DNA of 64,000 nucleotides from UBA4417 sp038204995 (GCA_038204995.1 JBBRCH010000015.1:3488-67487), one strand, 5' to 3'. Counted from the stretch's first letter, positions 36,255 to 45,509 are shown. Notes: a model not told the origin generated them from the sequence alone. Translations and numbers: made by a program.

Positions 36255-37874
36255 TTACCTTGCTATCACCAGTTTTAAGGTATTGATCTCATGGTTGGTT
36301 CCAATGATCCGGGCATAGTATACACCAGCAGGCAACTGATGAACATCAAGTGTAAACAGGTTCCCGTCAAACGAAACCGGCACCGGTAAAAGCTTTCCGG
36401 TCAGCATGTACAATTGTAAGGTTGTATTTTCACTTTGTGAAGGCAATTCGATATATATATACTCCGAAGCCGGATTTGGAAAGGCGAGAATCCCGGCCTT
36501 CTGCTGCGCAAATTCATTGTGCAGAATATTGAAACATTTCCCTGGCATATTGGCATCGAGCCAGTTGATCCTGAGCTGGATCCAGGTCTTAAAACCATCT
36601 ATTTCCCCCTGGAAAGTAGCAGGGATGGGAGGTATGACCGGTGTTCCCACATTCAGACCGAGAATGGGCCATTTGGCATAATGCCGTTGCTGGGCCTGCC
36701 AGAGGTAGGCAGCATTGGAATCTACCCAGTTCATAAGACTGTCAGTATTCAGTATATCGTTCCGGAATAAATCCCACCTGCAATGCAATTCATTGGCAAA
36801 AGCAGTATCCTGCAATAATCGAATGTGCCAGCCTGGTGAGTTCACGTCAGGGTAACAATCATTTACTTTGTAAGCCCACCCGCTGCCGTCGGTTTGGGCA
36901 AAAATGTAACACTGGTCAATATTTTTCCACGCCCAGTCAAAATCCCAAACAGGTCCGCAATTAATCCGCTTATCGATACCATCAAGGTCTTTGAAGAAAT
37001 AGAAGCTTTTTTTAAAACCATCGTTGTTACGCGCAAGTTCGTTAACGATAAAGTAATCGATAAAGGAAGTAAAATTCATATAAGGATAAAAGCCTGTCGG
37101 TGCCAATTGGTTATAAAGCGCTGTTTCAAAAGTGGTTACATAGCTTTTAAGGTAATCATGCTGATTAACGCTTATTTCTTCGGGTTTTGGATAATAATAT
37201 ACATAATGTACATCAAAGTCGGGATGCCCGGCAGGATGGTACGGAGATTCCCAGCTGTTGGAGCCATTCCAGTAGTCAACTTTAAATATATATCCTCCTG
37301 TGAGTGGTTCGCCTGAATTTTCGTCGGGTGTAAGTTTGGCGATATCAACCCGGCCCTTGTCGCGCTTGATTTTCTCACCAAATATATAGATCCCGTTATA
37401 TACACCATTCACCGTAACTTCGGCAAAACGCGTCCTGGAAGCATAATGCCCCATTTCGGTAAATAATTTGAATGCCAGCACATTACGCATGAATACTTTA
37501 TCATTATAATTGGCAAGCAATACCCAGTCACTTTCTTGAGGGAATCCAAACAACGAAACAGCTGAATCGTTCTGGTTGATATCGCGGGTTTCTATTGCAT
37601 ACGGTTTCTGGGGCAACGAAGCCGAATAGCTTCCGCGGATTTCAATCCCGATATTACCATCATATATATTTCCCGGATCGGTAATATGGTTAATCTGTCC
37701 TGGACCGTTATCGATAATTTTCATGGTGCCGGGTATTTTCGGCTCATCCGGAATAGGCACATTATTCGTACTTATAATAATGATCGGCAGGTTGCTGGAA
37801 TTAAAAACCTGCGCACTTGCTGCATGAGCAATAAGCAATAAAACCAACCATAAACTGACACGGCTCATATTCAC
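36255..37874 (-). CDS. T9SS-exported CotH kinase-family protein
   Basis: CotH family (PF08757), atypical kinases first known from spore-coat phosphorylation. Signal peptide at residues 1-21, then a CotH core with KPYAIETRD near 90, LLANYNDKVFMRN near 125, NGIYIFGEKIKRDKGRVDI, and the C-terminal NDGFKKSFYFFKD and GPVWDFDWAWKN (metal-binding WDFDWA motif). It ends in a T9SS type A sorting domain (AFPNPASEYIYIELP... AGVYYARIIG). 539 residues. Between hflX and the GT9 gene. Extracellular protein phosphorylation is a family-level inference only. Confidence 0.9.
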   Translation of the reverse strand: MNMSRVSLWLVLLLIAHAASAQVFNSSNLPIIIISTNNVPIPDEPKIPGTMKIIDNGPGQINHITDPGNIYDGNIGIEIRGSYSASLPQKPYAIETRDINQNDSAVSLFGFPQESDWVLLANYNDKVFMRNVLAFKLFTEMGHYASRTRFAEVTVNGVYNGIYIFGEKIKRDKGRVDIAKLTPDENSGEPLTGGYIFKVDYWNGSNSWESPYHPAGHPDFDVHYVYYYPKPEEISVNQHDYLKSYVTTFETALYNQLAPTGFYPYMNFTSFIDYFIVNELARNNDGFKKSFYFFKDLDGIDKRINCGPVWDFDWAWKNIDQCYIFAQTDGSGWAYKVNDCYPDVNSPGWHIRLLQDTAFANELHCRWDLFRNDILNTDSLMNWVDSNAAYLWQAQQRHYAKWPILGLNVGTPVIPPIPATFQGEIDGFKTWIQLRINWLDANMPGKCFNILHNEFAQQKAGILAFPNPASEYIYIELPSQSENTTLQLYMLTGKLLPVPVSFDGNLFTLDVHQLPAGVYYARIIGTNHEINTLKLVIAR

Positions 37875-37923
37875 TTGTTTTACAGTATATTGCGCATGAT
37901 GTTAAAGTGAGTTTTCTGTCATA

Positions 37924-39108
37924 TCAATACAGAAAAGTATTGTATGGATACCTGATTACGTGAAGTTTCTTAACTTCATCATACAGAAGTTTTCTGAATT
38001 CCTCCAGGTTGATCTTCTGTTTTGCTGAAATAAAAATTGCCGGGGCATTAACTTTTGCCATCCAGGTGTTTTTAAGTTCTTCGAGTGTAAGATTTTCTTT
38101 CGTGGCAGGAGCAAGATCGAAAGGATCTTTTTCAATATGTGAATAGGCATCAATTTTATTAAAAACCATGATTGACGGTTTGTCGGCACATCCTATTTCG
38201 GCCAGGGTTTGTGTTGCTATTTCGACCTGCTCTTCGAAAGATCCATGCGAAATATCCACGATATGCAGAAGCAGATCGGCCTCGCGAACCTCATCGAGTG
38301 TAGATTTGAACGATTCAACCAGGTTGTGGGGCAGTTTACGGATAAATCCAACGGTATCAGTTAAAAGGAAGGGCAGATTCTCAATTACTACTTTACGTAC
38401 TGTAGTATCGAGTGTGGCGAAAAGTTTGTTTTCGGCAAAGACATCGCTTTTACTCAACAGGTTCATAGTGGTGCTTTTACCGGCGTTGGTATATCCTACC
38501 AGGGAAACCCGGATCATTTCATCACGGTTTTTGCGCTGGGTTACTTTCTGTTTGTCAATGTCTTTCAGTTTCTCTTTAAGTAGGATAATTTTATCGCGGA
38601 TGATACGACGATCCGTTTCAATTTCCTTTTCACCCGGACCACGCATCCCAATACCTCCGCGTTGTTTCTCGAGGTGAGTCCACATATGGGTGAGGCGCGG
38701 CAGGAGGTACTGGTATTGAGCCAGTTCAACCTGGGTGCGGGCTGTGGTGGTGCGGGCACGCTTGGCAAATATATCAAGGATGAGCAAAGGACGGTCCAAC
38801 ACCCGGCAACCCAGTTCCTTTTCGATATTGCGGGTTTGTGATGTACTGAGTTCATCATCAAACACAACAATATCAACGCCGGCGGCTTTTACATATTCGG
38901 CTATTTCCTGAAGTTTACCAGCACCTACAAAAGTACGAGGCTCGGGCTTGGGAAGTTTCTGAACGAAGCGCTTATCGGGAATAGCACCGGCGGTTTCGAG
39001 CAGAAACTCAAGCTCATCGAGGTAATCGTGAACTTTTTCTTCATCTTGCTTTTGGGTAACCAGGCCAATCAGAACGGCCTTTTCGGGTTTTATATCAAAA
39101 GGGAGCAT
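37924..39108 (-). CDS. hflX: GTPase HflX
   Basis: Ribosome-associated GTPase that splits stalled or hibernating 70S ribosomes. The N-terminal HflX domain (PKPEPRTFVGAGKLQEI) is followed by a glycine-rich linker (RGGIGMRGPGEKEIETDRR) and the G domain: G1 GYTNAGKST (about 205), G3 DTVGF (about 248), G4 NKID (about 318), G5 SAKQK. 394 residues, normal. A perfect -7 box lies 19 bases before the start, so hflX leads the hflX-cotH-GT9 group; cotH follows after 49 bases. Confidence 0.97.
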   Translation of the reverse strand: MLPFDIKPEKAVLIGLVTQKQDEEKVHDYLDELEFLLETAGAIPDKRFVQKLPKPEPRTFVGAGKLQEIAEYVKAAGVDIVVFDDELSTSQTRNIEKELGCRVLDRPLLILDIFAKRARTTTARTQVELAQYQYLLPRLTHMWTHLEKQRGGIGMRGPGEKEIETDRRIIRDKIILLKEKLKDIDKQKVTQRKNRDEMIRVSLVGYTNAGKSTTMNLLSKSDVFAENKLFATLDTTVRKVVIENLPFLLTDTVGFIRKLPHNLVESFKSTLDEVREADLLLHIVDISHGSFEEQVEIATQTLAEIGCADKPSIMVFNKIDAYSHIEKDPFDLAPATKENLTLEELKNTWMAKVNAPAIFISAKQKINLEEFRKLLYDEVKKLHVIRYPYNTFLY

Positions 39109-39126
39109 TAAAAAGTATTAGGGTGG

Positions 39127-39134
39127 CAAAGATA
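39127..39134 (-). promoter_or_regulatory. -7 promoter box of hflX (TATCTTTG)
   Basis: CAAAGATA on the plus strand is an exact TAnnTTTG on the minus strand, 19 bases before the hflX start. Confidence 0.55.
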
Positions 39135-39278
39135 CGAATCTTTATAATGGTCTTGGAGAGGATGCAATGTGTAAGATGAGTTTGCCGTTTACCTGGATCA
39201 GCACTTCAAATTCGCCCAAATTTCAAGTCATGGGGGGAAAATCGTATTCTGAAATTCCAGGAGTGATAAGTTACGGGT

Positions 39279-39968
39279 TCAAGGGTTCCGGGATGGATTG
39301 AACCTGAATCTGTGATTGAATGCAAATGCAGGATTAATAAGGCATACAAACAAAACCTCGTACCAGCGAAACCCATTTCGGCTCATCTTTATGGTTGCCA
39401 CATGACTTATTTCACCGACCAGGATTCCGCAAAGAGGAGTAGTTATCATATCCTGAATACTGGGTTGCTCCATACCACCTTCCCATCCATATTCCCAAAC
39501 CAGGGAGTGTCCAACGCAGAATAAAGCAGACTGCCAGGCTGTTGCATCCTGCGACCGGATTGAGTTGTAATAAAAACCACCCTGGTAGGGATGGCCGATA
39601 TAGTTAACCATCCACAAGTCTCTGTCAATTACGGGATGTGAGGTAAACGATTTATGGTATTGATTTGCAATTGATTCAACCTGGAATTTTTCTTTTTTGT
39701 TCCATTTACTGATATATTCCGGACAAAGTAAAAGGCATCCACCCATCGAAATATTGTATCCCGTAACATAGAGGCTGCCCCTGGCTATTTTTTTCAAGGT
39801 TCCTTTCCCCCTGTGTTTTAAAGGAAATGAATAAAGAGAAGGAGGATGTTTCCGGACAAAATTTGAGTTCAGCGTGCCCGTTTGAAAGGAGGAACCGGTG
39901 ACCCGGATTTGAGCATTGGTAAAAATTGGAATGCACCCCACGAAAATGATATATAGAAATTTAATCAT
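39279..39968 (-). CDS. DUF3943 domain-containing protein
   Basis: Signal peptide (residues 1-19, FTNAQ) and a DUF3943-like core: WMVNYIGHPYQGGFYYNSIRSQ, then FCVGHSLVWEYGWEGGMEQPSIQDMITTPLCGILVGE. Family members are predicted envelope proteins of unknown function. 229 residues is shorter than many relatives and ends soon after the conserved block. It has its own -7 box (40010-40017). The second trpS 3' end lies 110 bases upstream, so this gene was probably the original downstream neighbour of trpS. Confidence 0.8.
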   Translation of the reverse strand: MIKFLYIIFVGCIPIFTNAQIRVTGSSFQTGTLNSNFVRKHPPSLYSFPLKHRGKGTLKKIARGSLYVTGYNISMGGCLLLCPEYISKWNKKEKFQVESIANQYHKSFTSHPVIDRDLWMVNYIGHPYQGGFYYNSIRSQDATAWQSALFCVGHSLVWEYGWEGGMEQPSIQDMITTPLCGILVGEISHVATIKMSRNGFRWYEVLFVCLINPAFAFNHRFRFNPSRNP

Positions 39969-40009
39969 CGTGCAGCAGTTTTTATTAATCCCCGTATTTA
40001 TCTGCCTTA

Positions 40010-40017
40010 CAAATATA
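40010..40017 (-). promoter_or_regulatory. -7 promoter box of the DUF3943 gene (TATATTTG)
   Basis: CAAATATA on the plus strand is an exact TAnnTTTG on the minus strand, 42 bases before the start codon. Confidence 0.5.
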
Positions 40018-40078
40018 AGTTAAAAGTCAAAAATAACAAACCTGAGTTCTTTTTTAAGAGCTAACTCAAACAAAAGGA

Positions 40079-40153
40079 TTAAAAACTCTTAAACCCAATA
40101 ATTCCCCTTACTTCCTTTACGGTTCTGACAGGGCTTTCATGTGCAATATCTTT
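40079..40153 (-). pseudogene. second, diverged trpS 3' end (remnant)
   Basis: The minus strand reads AHESPVRTVKEVRGIIGFKSF and a stop. The intact trpS C-terminus reads AHESAARTIKEVREIIGFKTF and a stop (44326-44388). The ungapped DNA match of 40079-40150 with 44326-44397 is 51 of 72 bases by eye, in the same orientation and ending at the same stop. No trpS similarity continues beyond about 26 codons. It flanks the ATPase cassette on the side opposite trpS. Confidence 0.85.
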
Positions 40154-40200
40154 TAGACAATCTATTTTATCTCTTGAATTTGAAGTGTTTTATATAAGAA

Positions 40201-40218
40201 ATTTCAAATTATTGAAAT
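40201..40218. promoter_or_regulatory. ATTTCAA inverted repeat upstream of the ATPase cassette
   Basis: ATTTCAA-ATTA-TTGAAAT, perfect 7-bp arms, about 165 bases before the first ATPase gene. A related word, TATTTCAAAATT, follows at 40305-40316. Function unknown; it lies in AT-rich DNA unlike the flanking genes. Confidence 0.3.
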
Positions 40219-40324
40219 AAATAAGAAAATTACTGTGAATATAGTTGTATATTGGAATTACATAAAACACTGATTGATTATCATTTAGTTCATTTTATTT
40301 AAAATATTTCAAAATTATTTTTCG

Positions 40325-40361
40325 ATATACGTTTATGTATATATGCAATGTTGTATATTTG
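40325..40361 (+). promoter_or_regulatory. promoter of the ATPase cassette: ATATAC palindrome and -7 box TATATTTG
   Basis: The -7 box TATATTTG (40354-40361) lies 20 bases before the ATG at 40382. ATATAC-GTTTAT-GTATAT (40325-40342) is a 6+6 bp palindrome over the region where the -33 element would be, a natural repressor position. Confidence 0.5.
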
Positions 40362-40381
40362 CAAAATAAAATATATAGCCC

Positions 40382-41560
40382 ATGGCAATTAACAATATTA
40401 CCGGCTCACCTGTCGAAGGTGAAGATTTCTATGGCAGAGAAAAGGAATTAACTGCTGCCTGGAATCATATAAAAAAAGGAAACTCAATCATTCTTTCCGC
40501 ACCACGGAGGATAGGGAAATCATCATTTGCAAAGAAACTGCTCGAAAAAGCAAGGTCTGAAAACTGGAATACGTTAGAAATAAATCTGGAAGAAGTTAGA
40601 TCAGAAGAACAATTTGTAAAACTTTTCATCGAAAAGTTGCGAAACGAAAGCTGGTGGCAAAAATCCTTTTCCAAATTAGGAGAACTGGCAAACCAAATCA
40701 TGGAAAGCGTTAAGCCAACAATAAAATATGGTGATGCCAGTGCTATATTTGAATGGAAATCAAGAAAGACCGATGTGTATTCCGAGTTGAAAAAACTTTT
40801 AGACGATAAAAAGGAAACACTTATTATGATTGATGAATTAACCATTTTACTCAACAACCTTTTAAGAGCTGACAAGGAAAATGGAATAAATGATGTTGCC
40901 TACTTTCTAAACTGGCTAAGAAGCTTCCGACAAGTTTCCGGCACTAAAATACATTGGGTGTTTTGTAGCTCCATTGGTATTGACAATTTTACTAATCGCC
41001 ATAAATTAAGCTATGCTGTTAACGACATAAAGTCTATTCCTCTTGGAGAATTTGATCCTGAAACGGCAAAAGGTCTTCTTCTTGCTTTAGCTAAATCTGA
41101 CAATCTCGAACTTTCAGATGATGTAAGCAAAACTATTTTAGAAACAACGCATTGGCACTTACCCTATTTTATACAGATTTTATATTTCAATTTTCAGAAT
41201 TTAGTCAACACCTATAATCATCCAAATGATAAAAACACCGTTAAAAAAGCATATCAGGAACTTATTGACTCGAAAGAGTTGAATACCTGGGATGACCGGC
41301 TTGCAGAGTATGCCGAACTTGAGTCCCATGTGCGATTAATTTTGAAAAGTCTGTGTAAAAACAACGAAGGGGAAAGCAGGAACCATTTATTTAATTTGCT
41401 ATTCACCAGAATAAACGATGATGAAGCTACGGAAACTATGCTTAACAGATTGTTGTATATGCTTAAAAATGACGGGTATATCATTGATACTCATTCTGGA
41501 AAATACATTTTCCGTTCTCCTTTACTTCGCGATTTTTGGTTTAACAGATTTGCCAAATAA
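40382..41560 (+). CDS. AAA/STAND-like ATPase, first gene of a two-gene cassette
   Basis: P-loop ATPase of the ATPase_2/AAA type. Walker A is APRRIGKSS (Lys46), Walker B is TLIMIDEL (Asp151, Glu152). A sensor-like stretch (IHWVFCSSIGID) follows near residue 200. The C-terminal third looks like a winged helix (LNRLLYMLKNDGYIIDTHSGKYIF). No signal peptide, membrane helix or effector domain is visible, so it is cytosolic. 392 residues. The second ATPase begins 6 bases after its stop, so the two are translated together. The cassette is flanked by two trpS 3' ends. Function unknown: a defence or stress switch is a possible reading, not demonstrated. Confidence 0.82.
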   Translation: MAINNITGSPVEGEDFYGREKELTAAWNHIKKGNSIILSAPRRIGKSSFAKKLLEKARSENWNTLEINLEEVRSEEQFVKLFIEKLRNESWWQKSFSKLGELANQIMESVKPTIKYGDASAIFEWKSRKTDVYSELKKLLDDKKETLIMIDELTILLNNLLRADKENGINDVAYFLNWLRSFRQVSGTKIHWVFCSSIGIDNFTNRHKLSYAVNDIKSIPLGEFDPETAKGLLLALAKSDNLELSDDVSKTILETTHWHLPYFIQILYFNFQNLVNTYNHPNDKNTVKKAYQELIDSKELNTWDDRLAEYAELESHVRLILKSLCKNNEGESRNHLFNLLFTRINDDEATETMLNRLLYMLKNDGYIIDTHSGKYIFRSPLLRDFWFNRFAK

Positions 41561-41566
41561 CAGACC

Positions 41567-44293
41567 ATGAAAAATCAAAAAATAAGCCTTAGCCAAATAG
41601 GATTATATAATCCTCAGCGTCTGAACGACGAGGTAATTGAAAACATTTTTGTTGTTCGTATAGGAGTTTTCAGGCAACTGACGGAAAAACTTCAAAAAGA
41701 AAAGTCGAACAGTATACCACAGCATTATCTTATAATTGCCCAGCGTGGAATGGGGAAAACAATGCTATTAAAGCGCATGGAAGTGGAATTGCGTAAAAAG
41801 GAATACTCCGATCGCTTTATTCCCTTGCTATTCCCTGAAGAACAGTACAATCTGAAAAACCTGGCTGAATTCTGGCTCAATAGTTTGGACGCTCTTGCGG
41901 ATACTCTTGAATTTGAAAAACACCCAGGCGAAGTGCAGCAAATTGATACTAAAGTTAAGGAACTTCAGCAAATTAACAATGATGAAACTCTGGCAAAAGA
42001 AGCTTTTGAGTTTTTAAAATCATTCACACTTACTCTGAAACGCAGACCGGTGTTGCTGATTGATAATATGAGCCTTATTTTCGACAGAATGAGTAAGGAT
42101 GAACAGCACACGCTACGCGCCTGGCTGATGCAAAACGGCGCTCCTATATTAATGGGCGCAAGTGCAGTTGCTATTGAAGATACTTTTAATTACGGCGCAC
42201 CTTTTTATGATGCATTCCAGATACATTACCTGAAAAAATTGAGTTTTGAAGAACTGGTCGAAATCATAACAAACCTGGCTAAACTTACACAGGAAGAAAA
42301 CATAATTCCTGAGCTACAGACAAGGATAGCCCGATTAAAAACTCTTCATCAACTTACAGGTGGCAACCCCCGGACAGCAACCATGCTCTTCAGGGTTATA
42401 ATCAAAGGATTTTCAAAAGAAATAAATGATGACCTGGAGGCCTTACTTGACGAGATAACGCCATTATACAAGGCACGGTTCGAAGAACTTTCAACCCAAA
42501 TGCAGGTAATAGTGGATGCCATTGCCCTGAATTGGGATCCAATCCTTATTGAACAACTCAGAGCTGAAACCCGATACGAAAACAACCAGCTTTCGCCTCA
42601 ACTGAAACGACTGACCGAAGCAGGATGGATTGAAAAAATTATGACCCATGAAGGCAAAGGCTACGCCTACCAGATCAGTGAGCGTTTTTTCAATATCTGG
42701 TTTCTGATGCGCCGAAGCAGCCGCAGGCAAAAAAGGGAATTGTACTGCTTGTCGAAATTTTTAGAAAGTTTTTATGGGGATGAATTAACAAATATTGCCA
42801 AAAGCCAATTACAATCCAAAACCTGTAGTATAAACCATGTAACATATAACCTGGCACTGGCCGAAGTTGTTCAAGATGAAATACTTAAATTACAGCTAAG
42901 TCAGAAATCCTACAATGACTTAAAGGAGTTATCTTTAAATGACCCAGAAATAGAAAAGCAATTTGATTTAGTCGCAATTAGTGAACAAAGCAACTATCAA
43001 ACTCTTTATACTATTTACTTAAAAGAAAAAAATATCAAAAGGTTTCAGAAAGCAGAAGAATTGCTTCGATCATTAATACAACTCACAACTCATATTTCCA
43101 AAATTAATGCATTATTTTTCGTTGAATTAGGCAATTTATATCAGGAACATCTTCAAAGATATCCGGAATCTGAAATAGGTTATCTCGAAGCCATCAAAAT
43201 AGACAATAAAAATGTTTATGCTTGGAATAATCTTGCAAATTTGTATAAGAATCATTTAAAAAGATATGCTGAATCAGAAATGGCATACTTAAAAGCTATT
43301 GAATTAGATGATAAAAATGCTTCTCTGTGGAATAATCTTGGCAATTTGTATAAGAACCAACTTCAAAAATATAATGATTCTGAAATGGCATTCCTTAAAG
43401 CCATTGAATTAGATGAAAAATATGCTTATGCTTGGAATAATCTTGGCAATTTGTATCAAGGTCCTCTTAAAAAATATACCGAAGCTGAAGCAGCTTACCT
43501 AAAGGCTATCGAAATTGATAAAACAGAAACGTACTCATGGAATGGCCTTGGCAATTTATATCAGTATCATCTTCATAAATATGCTGAATCTGAAAATGCC
43601 TATCTTAAAGCTACTGAATTAGATAAAAAAGATTATTTTGCCTGGAGTGAACTTGGCAGTTTGTATCAGTATGAATTGAAAAGATATGCTGAATCTGAAT
43701 CAGCCTACCTTAAAGCTATCGAATTAAACAAAAAACATGCTCCGCCGTGGAATGGTCTTGGCAACTTGTATCAGGATAATTTAAAAAAATATGATCAAGC
43801 TGAAAAAGCCTATAAATCAGCAATAGTATTGGACGACAAAATGATTGTAGCAAAATATAACCTTGTATTCCTTTACAGGGACAAATTGAATAAACTAACT
43901 GAAGCTGAAGCTTTATTCACCAGTATTAAATCTACCAAAGAGGTTGAAGATAGTTTTTGGTTAAATAAAACTTTATTTGAACTTTATAAGCATAATAAAG
44001 GAATTGCTACTGAATATTTTAAAAAAGCATTAGCTGTTATTCAAGATCAACTTCCTATAGTTACACAGGACGACTGGTGGCGCTTTGGGGCCGTTGTAAA
44101 CAAATTAGGCTATAGTAAATGGTTGACAGAAATACTGGAGGAAAAAGGATATGACATTATCCTGTCTCCATATTATGTGTCCATTAAAGCAATGAGTGAA
44201 AAGGATACAGAAGGCTATCTGAACAGCAAAGCTGTAGAAATTCGTGAGCCGGCTCGTAAGATTATGGAACTAATGAAATCCTATACAAATTAA
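41567..44293 (+). CDS. STAND-like ATPase with eight 35-residue TPRs, second gene of the cassette
   Basis: P-loop ATPase: Walker A AQRGMGKT (Lys64), Walker B PVLLIDNMS (Asp166, with Asn167 in place of the usual Glu). A winged-helix-like region follows (about residues 330-385, LTEAGWIEKIMTHEGKGYAYQ). From about residue 515 to 795 there are eight TPR-like repeats with a strict 35-residue (105-bp) period: AWNNLGNLY....LKKY.ESE.AYLKAIELD. Ordinary TPRs have 34. The order NTPase - winged helix - repeat sensor is that of STAND signal switches, but no N-terminal effector is present, so the effector may be the partner protein at 40382-41560 or absent. 908 residues, cytosolic. Convergent with trpS, 32 bases apart. 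Confidence 0.82.
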   Translation: MKNQKISLSQIGLYNPQRLNDEVIENIFVVRIGVFRQLTEKLQKEKSNSIPQHYLIIAQRGMGKTMLLKRMEVELRKKEYSDRFIPLLFPEEQYNLKNLAEFWLNSLDALADTLEFEKHPGEVQQIDTKVKELQQINNDETLAKEAFEFLKSFTLTLKRRPVLLIDNMSLIFDRMSKDEQHTLRAWLMQNGAPILMGASAVAIEDTFNYGAPFYDAFQIHYLKKLSFEELVEIITNLAKLTQEENIIPELQTRIARLKTLHQLTGGNPRTATMLFRVIIKGFSKEINDDLEALLDEITPLYKARFEELSTQMQVIVDAIALNWDPILIEQLRAETRYENNQLSPQLKRLTEAGWIEKIMTHEGKGYAYQISERFFNIWFLMRRSSRRQKRELYCLSKFLESFYGDELTNIAKSQLQSKTCSINHVTYNLALAEVVQDEILKLQLSQKSYNDLKELSLNDPEIEKQFDLVAISEQSNYQTLYTIYLKEKNIKRFQKAEELLRSLIQLTTHISKINALFFVELGNLYQEHLQRYPESEIGYLEAIKIDNKNVYAWNNLANLYKNHLKRYAESEMAYLKAIELDDKNASLWNNLGNLYKNQLQKYNDSEMAFLKAIELDEKYAYAWNNLGNLYQGPLKKYTEAEAAYLKAIEIDKTETYSWNGLGNLYQYHLHKYAESENAYLKATELDKKDYFAWSELGSLYQYELKRYAESESAYLKAIELNKKHAPPWNGLGNLYQDNLKKYDQAEKAYKSAIVLDDKMIVAKYNLVFLYRDKLNKLTEAEALFTSIKSTKEVEDSFWLNKTLFELYKHNKGIATEYFKKALAVIQDQLPIVTQDDWWRFGAVVNKLGYSKWLTEILEEKGYDIILSPYYVSIKAMSEKDTEGYLNSKAVEIREPARKIMELMKSYTN

Positions 44294-44325
44294 GAAACAG
44301 AAAGAATAAATTCAGATTTGGGAGG

Positions 44326-45321
44326 TTAAAAGGTTTTGAACCCTATAATTTCCCTGACTTCCTTAATCGTCCGAGCCGCACTCTCATGCGCTTTATCACG
44401 GCCCAGTTTTACAACTTTTCCAAGATATACTTCATCGCCAAGCAGTTCAAGGATCCGCTCGCGGAGCGGAGTGGTAAAACGGATCACATCTTCGGCCAGT
44501 TGCTTTTTCATATCACCGTAACGTACGGTGCAGGCATTATACTGGTCTTCGAAAAACTGTGTTGTTTCCTTTTCCGACAAGGCTTTCATCAGGCCGAATA
44601 AATTCTCAATAGCTTGTGGTTTGGGTTGATTTGGTTCTGTCGGTCCGCTGTCGGTAACGGCTTTCATAACTTTTTTCCGTATCACTTCAGGCGCATCGAA
44701 AAGAAAAATGGCATTGCCTTCTCCTTCGCTTTTACCCATTTTTGTACTGCCGTCGAGTCCCGGAATTTTTATGAGCGATTCGCCGAAATTATAGGCAACC
44801 GGTTCGGGGAAATAATCAACATGGTACATCCGGTTAAATCGATTGGCAAATGTACGGGTCATTTCGAGGTGTTGCTCCTGGTCCTTGCCAACCGGTACTT
44901 TATGTGCTTTATGGAGGATAATATCGGCCGCCATAAGCGTAGGATAGGTAAGCAGGCCGGCATTTACATTTTCGGGCTGTGTACGTGCTTTGTCCTTAAA
45001 CGAAGTGCAGCGTTCCAACTCACCCATGTAAGCATTCATATTCAGAAACAGGTACAGCTCAGCGGTTTCGGGCAAATCGCTCTGCAGGTACAAGGTTGCC
45101 TTTTCGGGATCGAGGCCGCAGGCCAGGTACTCCACCAGTACTTGCTTCACTATGCTATGTAAATCACCAGGCGTAGGATGCGTGGTTAGCGAATGATAAT
45201 CAGCGATAAAGAAATAGCAATTATCCGTTTCCTGCATTTTTATAAAGTTCTGCATGGCTCCGAAATAATTCCCGAGATGAAGATTGCCCGTTGGCCTGAT
45301 ACCGCTTACTACTGTCTGCAT
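44326..45321 (-). CDS. trpS: tryptophanyl-tRNA synthetase
   Basis: Class I synthetase that charges tRNA-Trp. HIGH-type motif GNLHLGNYFGAM (near residue 15), KMSKS-type motif as STKMGKSEGEGNAIFL (near 195), and DQEQHLEMTRTFANRFN are intact. 331 residues, complete. The C-terminal 20 codons have a diverged second copy at 40079-40153, beyond the ATPase cassette. That suggests that this 3' end, or the other one, was brought in with foreign DNA. A -7 box with TTTGCAG lies 83 bases upstream. Confidence 0.97.
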   Translation of the reverse strand: MQTVVSGIRPTGNLHLGNYFGAMQNFIKMQETDNCYFFIADYHSLTTHPTPGDLHSIVKQVLVEYLACGLDPEKATLYLQSDLPETAELYLFLNMNAYMGELERCTSFKDKARTQPENVNAGLLTYPTLMAADIILHKAHKVPVGKDQEQHLEMTRTFANRFNRMYHVDYFPEPVAYNFGESLIKIPGLDGSTKMGKSEGEGNAIFLFDAPEVIRKKVMKAVTDSGPTEPNQPKPQAIENLFGLMKALSEKETTQFFEDQYNACTVRYGDMKKQLAEDVIRFTTPLRERILELLGDEVYLGKVVKLGRDKAHESAARTIKEVREIIGFKTF

Positions 45322-45403
45322 TTTACTATATTTTAGCCCTGAAGGCTGAATAAAAATCGTAATTGTTTTGAATTATCCACCTGAGAGGGTAGGTTTAAGG
45401 CTG

Positions 45404-45411
45404 CAAAATTA
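45404..45411 (-). promoter_or_regulatory. -7 promoter box of trpS (TAATTTTG)
   Basis: CAAAATTA on the plus strand reads TAATTTTGCAGCC on the minus strand, the same TTTGCAGCC context as the ileS promoter. Confidence 0.5.
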
Positions 45412-45509
45412 GTGATTTCTGATGAAACAGAGAAAGATTGCCTTGAAGGGAAATCACAATTGACAGAGTTTTAACTACTTTTACAAAACAAATTCATTAA
45501 TTTTAATGT

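Noticed and set aside
45460..45483. TTGACA with TACTTTTA as a promoter for the S9 peptidase
   Set aside because: The spacing between the two elements is only about 10-13 bp, and the -7 box lacks the final G.
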